The notes beneath the pieces were generated by a model. That model saw nothing but the letters and a program-made list of their open reading frames with translations. It was not told the DNA's origin and made no database searches. A program made the translations under genes and the position numbers. Shown here one piece after another: positions 25,660 to 33,939 of a DNA stretch of 64,000 nucleotides; the first letter of the stretch is position 1, and the number at the start of each line of letters is the position of its first letter. The DNA is from Methanomassiliicoccaceae archaeon UBA71 (GTDB lineage: Archaea > Thermoplasmatota > Thermoplasmata > Methanomassiliicoccales > Methanomethylophilaceae), in contig DARO01000012.1 in assembly GCA_002504405.1 (NCBI GenBank), positions 62,001 through 126,000 on the forward strand, read 5' to 3'.

Positions 25660-26370
25660 TCATTCCATGAAGTGGTCGACGGCCCCTATCAGGAGGAGGT
25701 GCGCAGGGTAGAAGATGTAGAAGAACCACTTGGAAGCCTCCCTGTACCTCTCCGCGCATCTGCGTCCGTTGTACAGGAACACGATGACGACGGCAGACAG
25801 TACTATCCCGGCGCACTCCATCAACGCTTCCGCGATCCCCTCGACGCCGAGCGCGTATACCCTCATCGGCACGAAGAGGACCGCGACCAGGACGAAGGGG
25901 ACCCAGGCTCTTCCGCCCCTCTTGCGAAACACGTAGAACACCGTGGCGAACACTGGCGTCATTATCCACCAGTCGCAGAAGGCGGACGCCACGAATAGCG
26001 CGGCTATCGCCGCCATAGCGAAACCCACGTTCCTGGCACTGTCGTAGACCCATACCAGCAGCAGAGCGAACAGGAGGGAGAACATTATGTTGAGCTCGGC
26101 CTCGCCGGTAGCCCAGTAGTACGGGAGCTGGGACACCAGTGCGGAGACCAGGAGGCGGGCGGCGTACCTGCGCCTGGACCTGGTGAAGTCGAAGCCCTCC
26201 ACCAGGAAGTAGACCATCGTCACCAGCACGAACGTGGACAGGCAGACGATGGCCTCTCTGATGGGGCCGGGCCCCATGAGGACGAGCGCGACATGGTCCA
26301 ATGCCATCAGCATGATGGCCAGGAACTTCACCGCATCCCTGCTGAGGGGCCTGGACCCGTCCCCACCCAT
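25660..26370 (-). CDS. TraX-like membrane protein
   Basis: A 236-residue, strongly hydrophobic protein with about eight membrane helices. The start KFLAIMLMALDHVAL and the late YPAHLLLIGAV resemble the TraX family, named after F-pilin acetylation and broadly an acyltransferase-like membrane family. The acceptor is unknown. The stop of the phosphomevalonate dehydratase-Nudix gene is 4 bases upstream of its start, so it is the third gene of that operon. Confidence 0.8.
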   Translation of the reverse strand: MGGDGSRPLSRDAVKFLAIMLMALDHVALVLMGPGPIREAIVCLSTFVLVTMVYFLVEGFDFTRSRRRYAARLLVSALVSQLPYYWATGEAELNIMFSLLFALLLVWVYDSARNVGFAMAAIAALFVASAFCDWWIMTPVFATVFYVFRKRGGRAWVPFVLVAVLFVPMRVYALGVEGIAEALMECAGIVLSAVVIVFLYNGRRCAERYREASKWFFYIFYPAHLLLIGAVDHFME

Positions 26371-26374
26371 CCGA

Positions 26375-27148
26375 TCAGCCCATCAGGCGACGGACCACGA
26401 GGTCCGTGTCCGTTACAAGGTCCTTCCCGTCTAGCCCCTCTGGGCTCTCCCAGGCGAACTCCTCGTTCTCCTCGTTGAGGACCGGTTCGGCATCGCCGAC
26501 GTGGAACAGAAACGGGTAGACCTTCCACAGAGTGCTGCCCTCCCTGACGTAGATGGGGTCCATGGACCCATCGGGGGACCCAACGCTGATCGCGGTCTCC
26601 TCCATGATCTCCCTGGCCGCTGCCTCCTCGGGGGACTCCCCCTCCTCGATCTTGCCGGACACCAGCGACCATAGTCCGGGGAAGGACCCGATAGACTTGG
26701 GCCTCCTCAGGAGCAGGACCTTCCCGTCCTTCTCGAGGACCGAGGACACCACCGCACGGCACCTCACATCGGCGATCTCGACCTCGCCGGACGATGCATC
26801 GACGGTCACGACGTCGCCGTCCTGGAACATCCCGACCGACGGGATGGAGTCGACCATGGGTATCGAGGATATGACCGCCCCTGTGGCCACTATGGTCTCG
26901 GCGGATTCGTTGATGACGGCGGCGGGTGCCTTGCCGTGGACCATGAGATCGTACATCACGAATGACCCGACCGTGCTGCCCTTCCCCTTGGGGAACACCA
27001 GGATCTTGCCGGCCACGTTCCCTCCGCGCCCGACGCGCAGGTCGCCTGTGGACCCGTCGACGCCGCCGAGGAAGCTCAGCGGTTCGTCCAGCTTGATGAC
27101 CTCGCCCGTCGCCTTTCCCGCCATTATGGTGCGTCCGTTGACCTTCAC
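26375..27148 (-). CDS. Phosphomevalonate dehydratase small subunit fused to a Nudix hydrolase
   Basis: A 257-residue protein from a GTG start that overlaps the large-subunit stop (GTGA). Residues ~1-125 are the aconitase-X swivel domain: GEVIKLDEPLSFLGGVDGSTG, ILVFPKGKGSTVGSFVMYDL, PMVDSI, GDVVTVDA. Residues ~128-255 are a Nudix domain whose box reads GKIEEGESPEEAAAREIMEE, matching GX5EX7REUXEE. The small and large subunits together dehydrate mevalonate 5-phosphate in the archaeal mevalonate pathway. What the fused Nudix part hydrolyses is unknown; a pyrophosphorylated isoprenoid intermediate or a housekeeping nucleotide are both conceivable. Confidence 0.88.
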   Translation of the reverse strand: MKVNGRTIMAGKATGEVIKLDEPLSFLGGVDGSTGDLRVGRGGNVAGKILVFPKGKGSTVGSFVMYDLMVHGKAPAAVINESAETIVATGAVISSIPMVDSIPSVGMFQDGDVVTVDASSGEVEIADVRCRAVVSSVLEKDGKVLLLRRPKSIGSFPGLWSLVSGKIEEGESPEEAAAREIMEETAISVGSPDGSMDPIYVREGSTLWKVYPFLFHVGDAEPVLNEENEEFAWESPEGLDGKDLVTDTDLVVRRLMG

Positions 27149-28320
27149 ATTACCAGCTCCATCAGCGCGGAGATGTCCCTGCACATGGCCTTCTGCGAGC
27201 ATAGGGTGGGCAGGTAGTTGCCCGCCTTCGCCGAGTTGGTCCCGGTGCGCTGGAACGCGCCCTCTATGGGAGCGACCACCATGCAGGTGTCTGCCAGGAC
27301 CGGGCCGAACTCCTCCATGATCCTCACATCCTCCGGGCACTTGGCCCTGACCTCCTCGGAGGTGCAGAACCATATCTCGATGTCCTTGTTCACCTTCTTC
27401 TTCCCCTTGAGGAACGATGCGATCTGGTGCATCTCCTTCTCCGTGAGATGGGGGCATCCGAGCGCGATCAGCTGGACGTCCTGGACGGTGTTCAGCTTGT
27501 CGTAGGCTGCCTCCAGCTCCGCCTTCCCTATGTGGATGGTCTCCAGACCTGAGGTGTCGAAGGACCCGGCCTCGGGGGTCACCCCCTCGGCGTGCCAAAG
27601 TGCGACCGACCCCGATGCGGCCATGGCGGCCGACAGGGTCTTGGCCTCCTCCACCTCCGGAGATATGCCCCTGAAGTACGGAACACCGGACCCTATGGCC
27701 ATCCCGACGGCCTGGCCGAGCATGGAGTAGGAGAACACGCTTCCATCTATCTCCGCCTCTATGACCACGGTCGGCTTCCTCTTCTCATCGAGATGGAGGC
27801 CGTAGTTGGCGGTCTTGCCCAGGATGGCCGCCGCGAGCGCCCCGGGCCCGCCCTCCCTGTTGGTCCTGGCCCCGATGTACGAGTTCACGAAGGAGAGGGC
27901 GGACGACTCCGCCCATGCGACATGGTCGCCGTACGAAGGGACGTTCGCACCGGTGTACGGGGTGCAGGAGCATGTGGTCCTCACCCCCATCTTCCCATAC
28001 AGCTCTATGATCCTGAGCTGCTTCTCGGCGAACTCCTGCGAGATGTGCATCTCTGCCCAGCGCCCCCTGTCCATTCCGACAGGGTTGAGCGTGGACGGGA
28101 CGGACACCCTGGCCCCTCCGGCAGCCATGTCCTCGAGGTACTTCAGGCCCCCGTCCCCGATCGTCTTGTACGATGCCCCGGAGAGGTGGGCCGACGTGAT
28201 GTCGATGAGGTCCTCGGCACCGTATATCTTTCCAAGGGCGGTGACGAGCTCCATCGCCTTCTGCATTCCTTCGCCACTCTCTCCATTGAGAATGGCTTCC
28301 TCCGCCTTCGTGAGGTCCAT
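27145..28320 (-). CDS. Phosphomevalonate dehydratase large subunit (aconitase X catalytic domain)
   Basis: A 391-residue DUF521/AcnX catalytic subunit. It removes water from mevalonate 5-phosphate to give trans-anhydromevalonate phosphate in the archaeal lipid pathway. Visible are TCSCTPYTGANVPSYGDHVAWAESSA with iron-sulfur cysteines, the substrate loop ARTNREGGPGALAAAI, ALGCPHLT and the late DTCMVVAPIE. A four-base overlap couples it to the fused small subunit. No decarboxylase or isopentenyl phosphate kinase gene is nearby. Confidence 0.92.
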   Translation of the reverse strand: MDLTKAEEAILNGESGEGMQKAMELVTALGKIYGAEDLIDITSAHLSGASYKTIGDGGLKYLEDMAAGGARVSVPSTLNPVGMDRGRWAEMHISQEFAEKQLRIIELYGKMGVRTTCSCTPYTGANVPSYGDHVAWAESSALSFVNSYIGARTNREGGPGALAAAILGKTANYGLHLDEKRKPTVVIEAEIDGSVFSYSMLGQAVGMAIGSGVPYFRGISPEVEEAKTLSAAMAASGSVALWHAEGVTPEAGSFDTSGLETIHIGKAELEAAYDKLNTVQDVQLIALGCPHLTEKEMHQIASFLKGKKKVNKDIEIWFCTSEEVRAKCPEDVRIMEEFGPVLADTCMVVAPIEGAFQRTGTNSAKAGNYLPTLCSQKAMCRDISALMELVM

Positions 28321-28407
28321 GACCTTAGATACGGGATGGTATAGTAAAACTTCCTTCGCGGCCGCGCCTGAAAAAGACGTTTATACGGAAGTGGCTTAGC
28401 CGGAGCC

Positions 28408-28776
28408 GTGGTCGTCGGTTCCGTAATACCTTTCGCGGCTGTCGCCGCCGGAGGCGCCCTGGGGGCGCTGGCAAGGTTCTCCGTATACCGCACGGTGGAG
28501 ACGGGCTTCCCGTGGGCGACGTTCATAGTGAACATCGTGGGCTGCTGCCTGGCATCGTTCCTGATGTTCCGCTACGGCATATACGCCGACGGTCCCGTGA
28601 AGACGATGGTGTTCACAGGATTCTTCGGCGCGTTCACCACGATGTCCACGTTCTCCATAGACACCGTCAACCTTCTGACGGACGGGGCCTACTGGAAGGC
28701 CAGTGCCAACATCGTGATGAACTCCGTCGTTTGCGTCGGAGGGGCGATCTGCGGAAGGTACCTGGCCCTTCTGTGA
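28408..28776 (+). CDS. crcB: Fluoride channel CrcB/Fluc
   Basis: A 122-residue protein with four membrane helices that exports fluoride as an antiparallel homodimer. Signatures are GGALGALARFSVY, the WATFIVNIVGCCLASF segment with the conserved Asn, and GFFGAFTTMSTFSID (Phe-box and Na+ site). The start is GTG at 28408; TTTATACG at about 28379-28386 is ~25 bp upstream, so a leaderless start is likely. There is a single copy; no fluoride riboswitch was recognised. Confidence 0.93.
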   Translation: MVVGSVIPFAAVAAGGALGALARFSVYRTVETGFPWATFIVNIVGCCLASFLMFRYGIYADGPVKTMVFTGFFGAFTTMSTFSIDTVNLLTDGAYWKASANIVMNSVVCVGGAICGRYLALL

Positions 28777-28786
28777 CTGGGCTGGA

Positions 28787-28930
28787 TCACTCCGTCTTTA
28801 TCATGAACCTCAGGCAGAAGGGGATCTTGTCGCTGTTCGCCTTGTGGAACTCGACGCATTCCATGCAGTTCCCGTGCCTTGGGCAGTCTGATTTCGGGCA
28901 GTTGCAGTTGGGGTTCAATTCCAGAGCCAT
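28787..28930 (-). CDS. Small cysteine-rich protein (47 residues)
   Basis: A short frame easily missed: Met at 28930, stop TGA at 28787-28789. The protein starts MALELNPNCNCPKSDCPRHG and continues with a CMEC pair and IPFCLRFM, giving seven cysteines in 47 residues, plus two His. The CPKSDCPRHGNCMEC spacing resembles a zinc-ribbon-like small family that I have seen in anaerobic bacteria. It lies between crcB and the YbaK gene, on the strand of the latter. Confidence 0.72.
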   Translation of the reverse strand: MALELNPNCNCPKSDCPRHGNCMECVEFHKANSDKIPFCLRFMIKTE

Positions 28931-28981
28931 GTACTGCGAAGCGACGTCTGAGGATATACCGTTGACTGTCCGTGCGGGCGC

Positions 28982-29461
28982 TCATTCCGCCGGGGGACGC
29001 GAGATGTCGGCGAACTGAAACTCCATCGCCTTGCCGAGGTCCGCGACCGCCATCTCGATCTGGTAGCCGATCTTCCCGGCGCTGAAGTAGATCCTCTCGA
29101 GATTCTGAGCGGAGGAATCGACCGTCACCCTCATCGGCCTCTTGATGCAGAGCGGGGAGCATCCCCCGTGCACGTATCCCGTGAGCTGCAGGAGGTCCTT
29201 GGACCTGACCATGGCCACGGACTTCTCGCCCACGCTGGCCGCGGCCTTCTTCAGATCGAGATCCCCCGTGACCGGCACCATGAAGACATAGTACGACCTC
29301 TCCCTCCCCTCGGTCACGAGCGTCTTGAACACCGCCGAGGGATCCTCCCCCATCGAGTCGGCGACCTCCGTTCCGCTGAGCGCCTTGTCCCCGTAGTAGT
29401 GTACGCTGTACTGGATTCCGGCCTTGTCGAGGTGCCTCATGGGGTTCGTCTTCTGCTCCAT
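28982..29461 (-). CDS. YbaK/ProX-type aminoacyl-tRNA deacylase
   Basis: A 159-residue protein that clears mischarged tRNA, most likely Cys-tRNA(Pro). Family motifs are KTLVTEG, FMVPVTGDLDLKKAAASVGEKSVAM with the catalytic Lys, GYVHGGCSPL and RIYFSAGKIG. Length and N-terminus are typical of YbaK. It stands alone between the Cys-rich gene and divergent ppa. Confidence 0.92.
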   Translation of the reverse strand: MEQKTNPMRHLDKAGIQYSVHYYGDKALSGTEVADSMGEDPSAVFKTLVTEGRERSYYVFMVPVTGDLDLKKAAASVGEKSVAMVRSKDLLQLTGYVHGGCSPLCIKRPMRVTVDSSAQNLERIYFSAGKIGYQIEMAVADLGKAMEFQFADISRPPAE

Positions 29462-29561
29462 GACCGTGGATGGCGCTCCACCGTTAATACTGTGCCCGTC
29501 GCGCGCGTGCCCCCGAAAAATAATTATAACGGGTCCATAACGTTAGGACAGAGGCCCTCAA

Positions 29562-30092
29562 ATGAGCAACATATGGCACGACATGAACCCCAAGAGGATA
29601 TCCCCCTCCGACTTCATGGTGGTCGTGGAGATCACCAAGGGAAGCAAGAACAAGTACGAGCTCGACAAGGAGACCGGACTTCTGAAGCTGGACAGGATTC
29701 TCTACACCTCCACCCACTACCCCGCCAACTACGGGTTCATCCCCAGAACATTCGCCGACGACGGAGACCCCCTGGACGCCCTCATCCTCTGCTCGGAGCC
29801 CATCATACCCATGACCCTCGTCAGGTGCTACCCCATAGGCGCCATCAAGATGATCGACAACGGCGCCAACGACGAGAAGATCATCGCGATCCCCTTCGAC
29901 GACCCCACATACAACGGGTACAAGGACATCTCCGAGCTCCCGAAGCACCTGTTCGACGAGATGGCCCACTTCTTCACCGTGTACAAAGCCCTCGAGAACA
30001 AGACCACCGCCATCGACGAGATCATCGGATCCGACAAGGTGGAGGCCATCATCAAGGGCGCCATAGACAACTACAAGAACGACTTCTGCTGA
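29562..30092 (+). CDS. ppa: Inorganic pyrophosphatase (family I)
   Basis: A 176-residue soluble enzyme hydrolysing pyrophosphate. Motifs are SKNKYELDKETG, YPANYGFIP, the DEDGDPLDA-type signature (ADDGDPLDALIL), and DNGANDEKIIAIP. A TAATTATAA box about 35-45 bp upstream is a likely promoter. The window also encodes a membrane H+-pyrophosphatase (42691-44853), so the cell both recycles and dissipates PPi. Confidence 0.97.
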   Translation: MSNIWHDMNPKRISPSDFMVVVEITKGSKNKYELDKETGLLKLDRILYTSTHYPANYGFIPRTFADDGDPLDALILCSEPIIPMTLVRCYPIGAIKMIDNGANDEKIIAIPFDDPTYNGYKDISELPKHLFDEMAHFFTVYKALENKTTAIDEIIGSDKVEAIIKGAIDNYKNDFC

Positions 30093-30098
30093 GGCCAA

Positions 30099-30119
30099 GC
30101 GGGCCGCCCGCCGGCCCGC
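30099..30119. terminator. Hairpin after ppa
   Basis: GCGGGCCG/CGGCCCGC (8 bp, 5-base loop) 7 bases past the ppa stop. Confidence 0.5.
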
Positions 30120-30244
30120 CAACCCCGTCAGGCCCCACACGGATTATCCCGTCGCGAGGCTGTGGGAACGACCGTATTCAATGAACCTTAATTCCGGAGC
30201 CGTCCTGCATCCAGGTTAAATACCTCAATGTTTTAACGCCGTTT

Positions 30245-30616
30245 ATGGACTATCTCATGACTGTGTACGAATCCGAGGAATGCCGTTCGAAGGACCCGGA
30301 GGACAGGGAGAGATTCGACCGCTCCTATGAAGCCCTGAGGGCCGCCGGCATCGGGATACGCAGAGTAGAATGCTCGGGAACGGATGACGTCGCATTCGAT
30401 GACGCGAGGCAGATCCTGGACGAGCAGGGCATGGCCGCGCTGCCGATCACTGAATACCAGGACGTCATGATAGAATCCGGAAGATACCCCACCGACCAGG
30501 ACCTCGCCGACTTCCTGGATGCCCCTGACGGCACCCTCAGCGTCAACAAGCAGGGACCGCCCGCCATGGGCAACGACATCATGCCCGCCTGCGCGTGCGG
30601 CAACAAGACAAGGTAA
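30245..30616 (+). CDS. ArsD-like thioredoxin-fold protein
   Basis: A 123-residue protein. The pattern of a short N-terminal strand with Cys (YESEEC), a middle GIGIRRVECS, and GMAALPITEYQDVMIESGRYPT resembles ArsD, the arsenic/antimony metallochaperone, and the CACGN end adds a Cys pair. The N-terminal vicinal CC of classical ArsD is missing and no arsA or arsB is near, so an arsenic role is doubtful. GGTTAAATAC at about 30213-30222 is ~25 bp upstream of the ATG. Confidence 0.65.
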   Translation: MDYLMTVYESEECRSKDPEDRERFDRSYEALRAAGIGIRRVECSGTDDVAFDDARQILDEQGMAALPITEYQDVMIESGRYPTDQDLADFLDAPDGTLSVNKQGPPAMGNDIMPACACGNKTR

Positions 30617-30654
30617 CCGTCACGGTAATTACCTCCCACCCATTACGGTCCGAC

Positions 30655-32814
30655 ATGATCATCACCATCAGGGGAACGGTGCAGGGCGTCGGCTTCAGGC
30701 CCGCGGTGTACCGTGCCGCCGTGCGTGCCGGGGCCTCAGGCAGGGTGCTCAACGACGGGTCCTCGGTGGTGATAGACACCGACATGGGGGATGAGCTCCT
30801 GGAGGAGCTCCTGTCGGACCTCCCCCCGCTGGCCCGCGTGGAAGAGGTGTCGTGCGACAGGGCCCCCTACACCGGCCCCGCGGGGTTCTCGATCGTCGGA
30901 TCGTCCGGGACCGGATCCGGCGCGTCCATCCCCGCCGACAGCGCCGTGTGCGACAGGTGCGTGGAGGAGATGTTCTCGGCCGGTAGGCGCCGCCTGTACC
31001 CCTTCACCACATGCACCGACTGCGGCCCCAGGTTCACCCTGCTGAGAGGGATGCCCTACGACCGCCCCCTGACGTCGATGGACGGTTTCCCGATGTGCCC
31101 GAGATGCGGCAGGGAGTTCGCCGACCCTTCGGACAGGAGGTTCCACCACCAGACCATATGCTGCCCCGATTGCGGGCCCTCGTACCGGCTGGAGCTGGCA
31201 GACGGCATGGTCATATCAGACGACCCGATCGGCAGGCTGGCATCGATGCTGGACTCCGGATGCAGGGCCGTGGTCAAGGGATGGGGCGGGATGCACATAT
31301 GCTGCAACCTCGACGTCCTTCCGGAGATGAGGGAATGGTACGGGCGCAGGAACAAGCCTTTCGCCATCATGGCGAGGGACATCGAAACTGTGAGGAGGTA
31401 CGCGGACCCCTCCCCGGAGGAGGAGGCGATGCTCCTGTCCCCCCACCGCCCGATCGTCCTGGTCCCGAAGAGGGACCTCCCAGAATGCGAGACGGCGTCC
31501 CCGGGGCTGGACAACATAGGGATGTTCCTTCCCTATACGGGGATGCACCACATCCTCTTCTCGGAGCTCGGGCATGACGCCCTCGTCATGACGTCGGCCA
31601 ACATACCTGGGGAGCCGATGGTCATAGACGACCTGCGGGCGAAGGAGCTCGGTGCGGACGCATACCTCCTGCACGACCAGCCCATCGTGAACCGCGCCGA
31701 CGACACTGTGATGAGGATGCTCGGCGAAAGGACGCAGTACATCCGCAGGTCAAGAGGAAGCATACCGTTCGGGTTGCGCCTCGGCAAGAATGGCGACGCC
31801 GTCGGCCTCGGGGCGCAGGAGAACCTGTCGGGAACCGTGGCTTCAAAGGGGGTCCTCTGGCCGACGCAGTACATCGGCAACGGGGAGAAAATCGGGGTCC
31901 CGGAATACCTGGAGGAGGCCGTCAGGACGCAGATGGGGTTCGTGGGGTGCACGCCACAGATCGTTGCCGTCGACATGCACCCGGGATACGCAAACCGCCG
32001 TCTGGGAAGATCGCTCGCCGAAGAGTACGGCGCGGACATCCTGGAGGTTCAGCACCACTGGGCACATGCGGCATCATTGATAGCGGATAACGATATCGAT
32101 TGCATATCCGCAATAACCCTCGATGGCACGGGACACGGGGACGATGGCACGGCATGGGGCGGAGAGGTCCTTTCTGCCGACTTCGATGGATACAGGAGGG
32201 CGGCACACCTCGAGTGCATACCTCTGCTCGGTTCCGAGAGGGCGCTCTACGACCTACGCAGGCTGAGATTCGCCATAGACATGATGAACGGCGTGGAGAA
32301 CCATGACTTCGGAGACAGGGACGCTGCCGTACTCTCCAAGATGATGGGGAGGAGCGTGGTGTCGTCATCAATGGGAAGGATCCTGGACGCCCTCTCATAT
32401 AGCCTCGGGGTCTGCAGGGAGCGCACCTACGACGGGGAGCCGGCGATGAGGCTGGAGCCTCTCCTCGCCCGCGGGAAGCTGATAGACGGGTTCGAGACCT
32501 GCACGGAGAACGGCGTGGTGAAAACCGCCCATCTCTTCGAGCGCCTGGGTAAAGCGAGGCCTGAGGATGAGGCGTACTCGGTCGTCCACGGGATAATGGG
32601 TGAGCTCGTCGCCTCGGCCGTGCAGACAGCCGAGAAGGACGGACGCGATTCCATCGGCCTGACCGGAGGGGTCTCGTACAACTCCACCATATCTCGCATG
32701 TTCTCTGAGATGGTCAGGGCACACGGGTACGAGCCCGCGCTTCACTCGGAGGTCCCGAACGGAGACGGCGGAATCTCCGTGGGGCAGGCCGCCGTGGCCC
32801 TCCACAGGATCTGA
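30655..32814 (+). CDS. hypF: Carbamoyltransferase HypF
   Basis: A 719-residue enzyme that makes the cyanide ligands of [NiFe]-hydrogenase from carbamoyl phosphate. Domains in order: acylphosphatase (RGTVQGVGFRPAVYRAA), two zinc fingers (CDRCVEEM...CTDCGPR; CPRCGREF...CCPDCGPSY), a YrdC-like domain (MTSANIPGEPM, RSRGSIPFG), and a Kae1-like domain (VQHHWAHAASLI, TLDGTGHGDDGTAWGGE, GLTGGVSYNS). The start MIITIRG is chosen to match the acylphosphatase N-terminus. It complements hypA and hypD at 1-2.4 kb. Confidence 0.97.
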   Translation: MIITIRGTVQGVGFRPAVYRAAVRAGASGRVLNDGSSVVIDTDMGDELLEELLSDLPPLARVEEVSCDRAPYTGPAGFSIVGSSGTGSGASIPADSAVCDRCVEEMFSAGRRRLYPFTTCTDCGPRFTLLRGMPYDRPLTSMDGFPMCPRCGREFADPSDRRFHHQTICCPDCGPSYRLELADGMVISDDPIGRLASMLDSGCRAVVKGWGGMHICCNLDVLPEMREWYGRRNKPFAIMARDIETVRRYADPSPEEEAMLLSPHRPIVLVPKRDLPECETASPGLDNIGMFLPYTGMHHILFSELGHDALVMTSANIPGEPMVIDDLRAKELGADAYLLHDQPIVNRADDTVMRMLGERTQYIRRSRGSIPFGLRLGKNGDAVGLGAQENLSGTVASKGVLWPTQYIGNGEKIGVPEYLEEAVRTQMGFVGCTPQIVAVDMHPGYANRRLGRSLAEEYGADILEVQHHWAHAASLIADNDIDCISAITLDGTGHGDDGTAWGGEVLSADFDGYRRAAHLECIPLLGSERALYDLRRLRFAIDMMNGVENHDFGDRDAAVLSKMMGRSVVSSSMGRILDALSYSLGVCRERTYDGEPAMRLEPLLARGKLIDGFETCTENGVVKTAHLFERLGKARPEDEAYSVVHGIMGELVASAVQTAEKDGRDSIGLTGGVSYNSTISRMFSEMVRAHGYEPALHSEVPNGDGGISVGQAAVALHRI

Positions 32815-32926
32815 GCCTTGGCCGTCCGAAGATATGGTTATATCATCCCTCCATCATTCCGTGTACCATACCGAGCCCCTGCCTGGCAGGGGCGGGCGGC
32901 ATTCCGCCGACATACGAGATGATACG

Positions 32927-33934
32927 ATGAGCAACACGCTGTTCGTCCTGCTCGACGGGGCTGAGGACGACCCGAATCCGCTGATGGACGGGAAGAAGCC
33001 CATCGATGTGGCAGAGATGCCGTTCATGAGGGAGAAGGCGCCCCACAGGCTCAAGACTACGGGGAGGGGCTACACGCAGCTGTTCCTCAACGAGTTCTTC
33101 ACCGGCCATCCGCCGGATATACCCAGGGCGGCGCTGGAGGCGATGGGCCTCGGGCTGCCCATATCGGACCCCGCCAGGACCGCGTACAGGCTCAGTCCCG
33201 CCAGAATCGGCGACGGCATGGTCAGGTGGTGCTACGACACCGCCTCCATCAAGGACGAGCTTGAGGAGAGGATCATGTCCCATCTGGACATTCTCGCGGA
33301 CTATGACCCTGCCATACAGTTCTTCATCGAGGGACGTGCAGTGCTCACCATGAGATGCGATGATGTGCCAGACCTCCCCGCCCCGCCGGTGGACGCCCCC
33401 TACGTGGAGGTCCCCGGCGCGCTCGGGGAGCTTGTCAGGACCGTCGCCTCGGAGATGGATGGCGTTACAGGGTACCCCTGGGGATGCGGCAAGTTCGGGA
33501 GGCAGTACCCCGGGTTCGACTGCATCAGGAACATGACCGCGGTATCCGACAGCCCGACTTCGATGGGCGTGTGCGCATCCATAGGGTACGAGACCCATGT
33601 GATATACGACCTGGAGGAGAGGTTCCCGCTGGCCAGGGAGGCCCTGGACAGGGGGGATGTGTTCCTGCACGTCGACGAGGTGGACGAGTACAGCCATCAG
33701 AAGGACCCGTTCAAGAAGAAGGCGGTCCTCGAAAGGACCGACGAGCTCATGGAGGAGTACTTCCCGGACGTCGAGAACATCATCTACTTCGTAGACCACG
33801 GGACATCGTGCGTTACCGGGGAGCACATCCTCATGGACGTCCCCCTGTGGACCAGCATCGACACCGGTCTGCCGGACGGGTCCATGATCCCCCTCCCGGA
33901 GGTCGTTAAAACGCTTTTGAGACACAGACGGTGA
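32927..33934 (+). CDS. Alkaline-phosphatase-superfamily protein, apgM-like, coupled to cobT
   Basis: About 335 residues. The N-terminus LFVLLDGAEDDPNP and the late HVDEVDEYSHQKD and YFVDHGTS give the metal-binding pattern of archaeal cofactor-independent phosphoglycerate mutases, but the protein is shorter than the ~400-residue enzymes and diverged. Its stop overlaps a GTG before cobT (GTGA), so both are one operon. That context suggests dephosphorylation of alpha-ribazole phosphate or a related cobamide intermediate rather than glycolysis. Confidence 0.7.
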   Translation: MSNTLFVLLDGAEDDPNPLMDGKKPIDVAEMPFMREKAPHRLKTTGRGYTQLFLNEFFTGHPPDIPRAALEAMGLGLPISDPARTAYRLSPARIGDGMVRWCYDTASIKDELEERIMSHLDILADYDPAIQFFIEGRAVLTMRCDDVPDLPAPPVDAPYVEVPGALGELVRTVASEMDGVTGYPWGCGKFGRQYPGFDCIRNMTAVSDSPTSMGVCASIGYETHVIYDLEERFPLAREALDRGDVFLHVDEVDEYSHQKDPFKKKAVLERTDELMEEYFPDVENIIYFVDHGTSCVTGEHILMDVPLWTSIDTGLPDGSMIPLPEVVKTLLRHRR

Positions 33935-33939
33935 ACCAT

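Noticed and set aside
22732..25998. Very long + strand frame of about 1088 codons
   Set aside because: It lies in another frame of ileS, is rich in Arg/Gly/Pro with no domains, and ileS is unmistakable; a GC-rich shadow.
28330..28408. Fluoride riboswitch before crcB
   Set aside because: The promoter box leaves almost no leader before the GTG start, and no pseudoknot pattern is visible.
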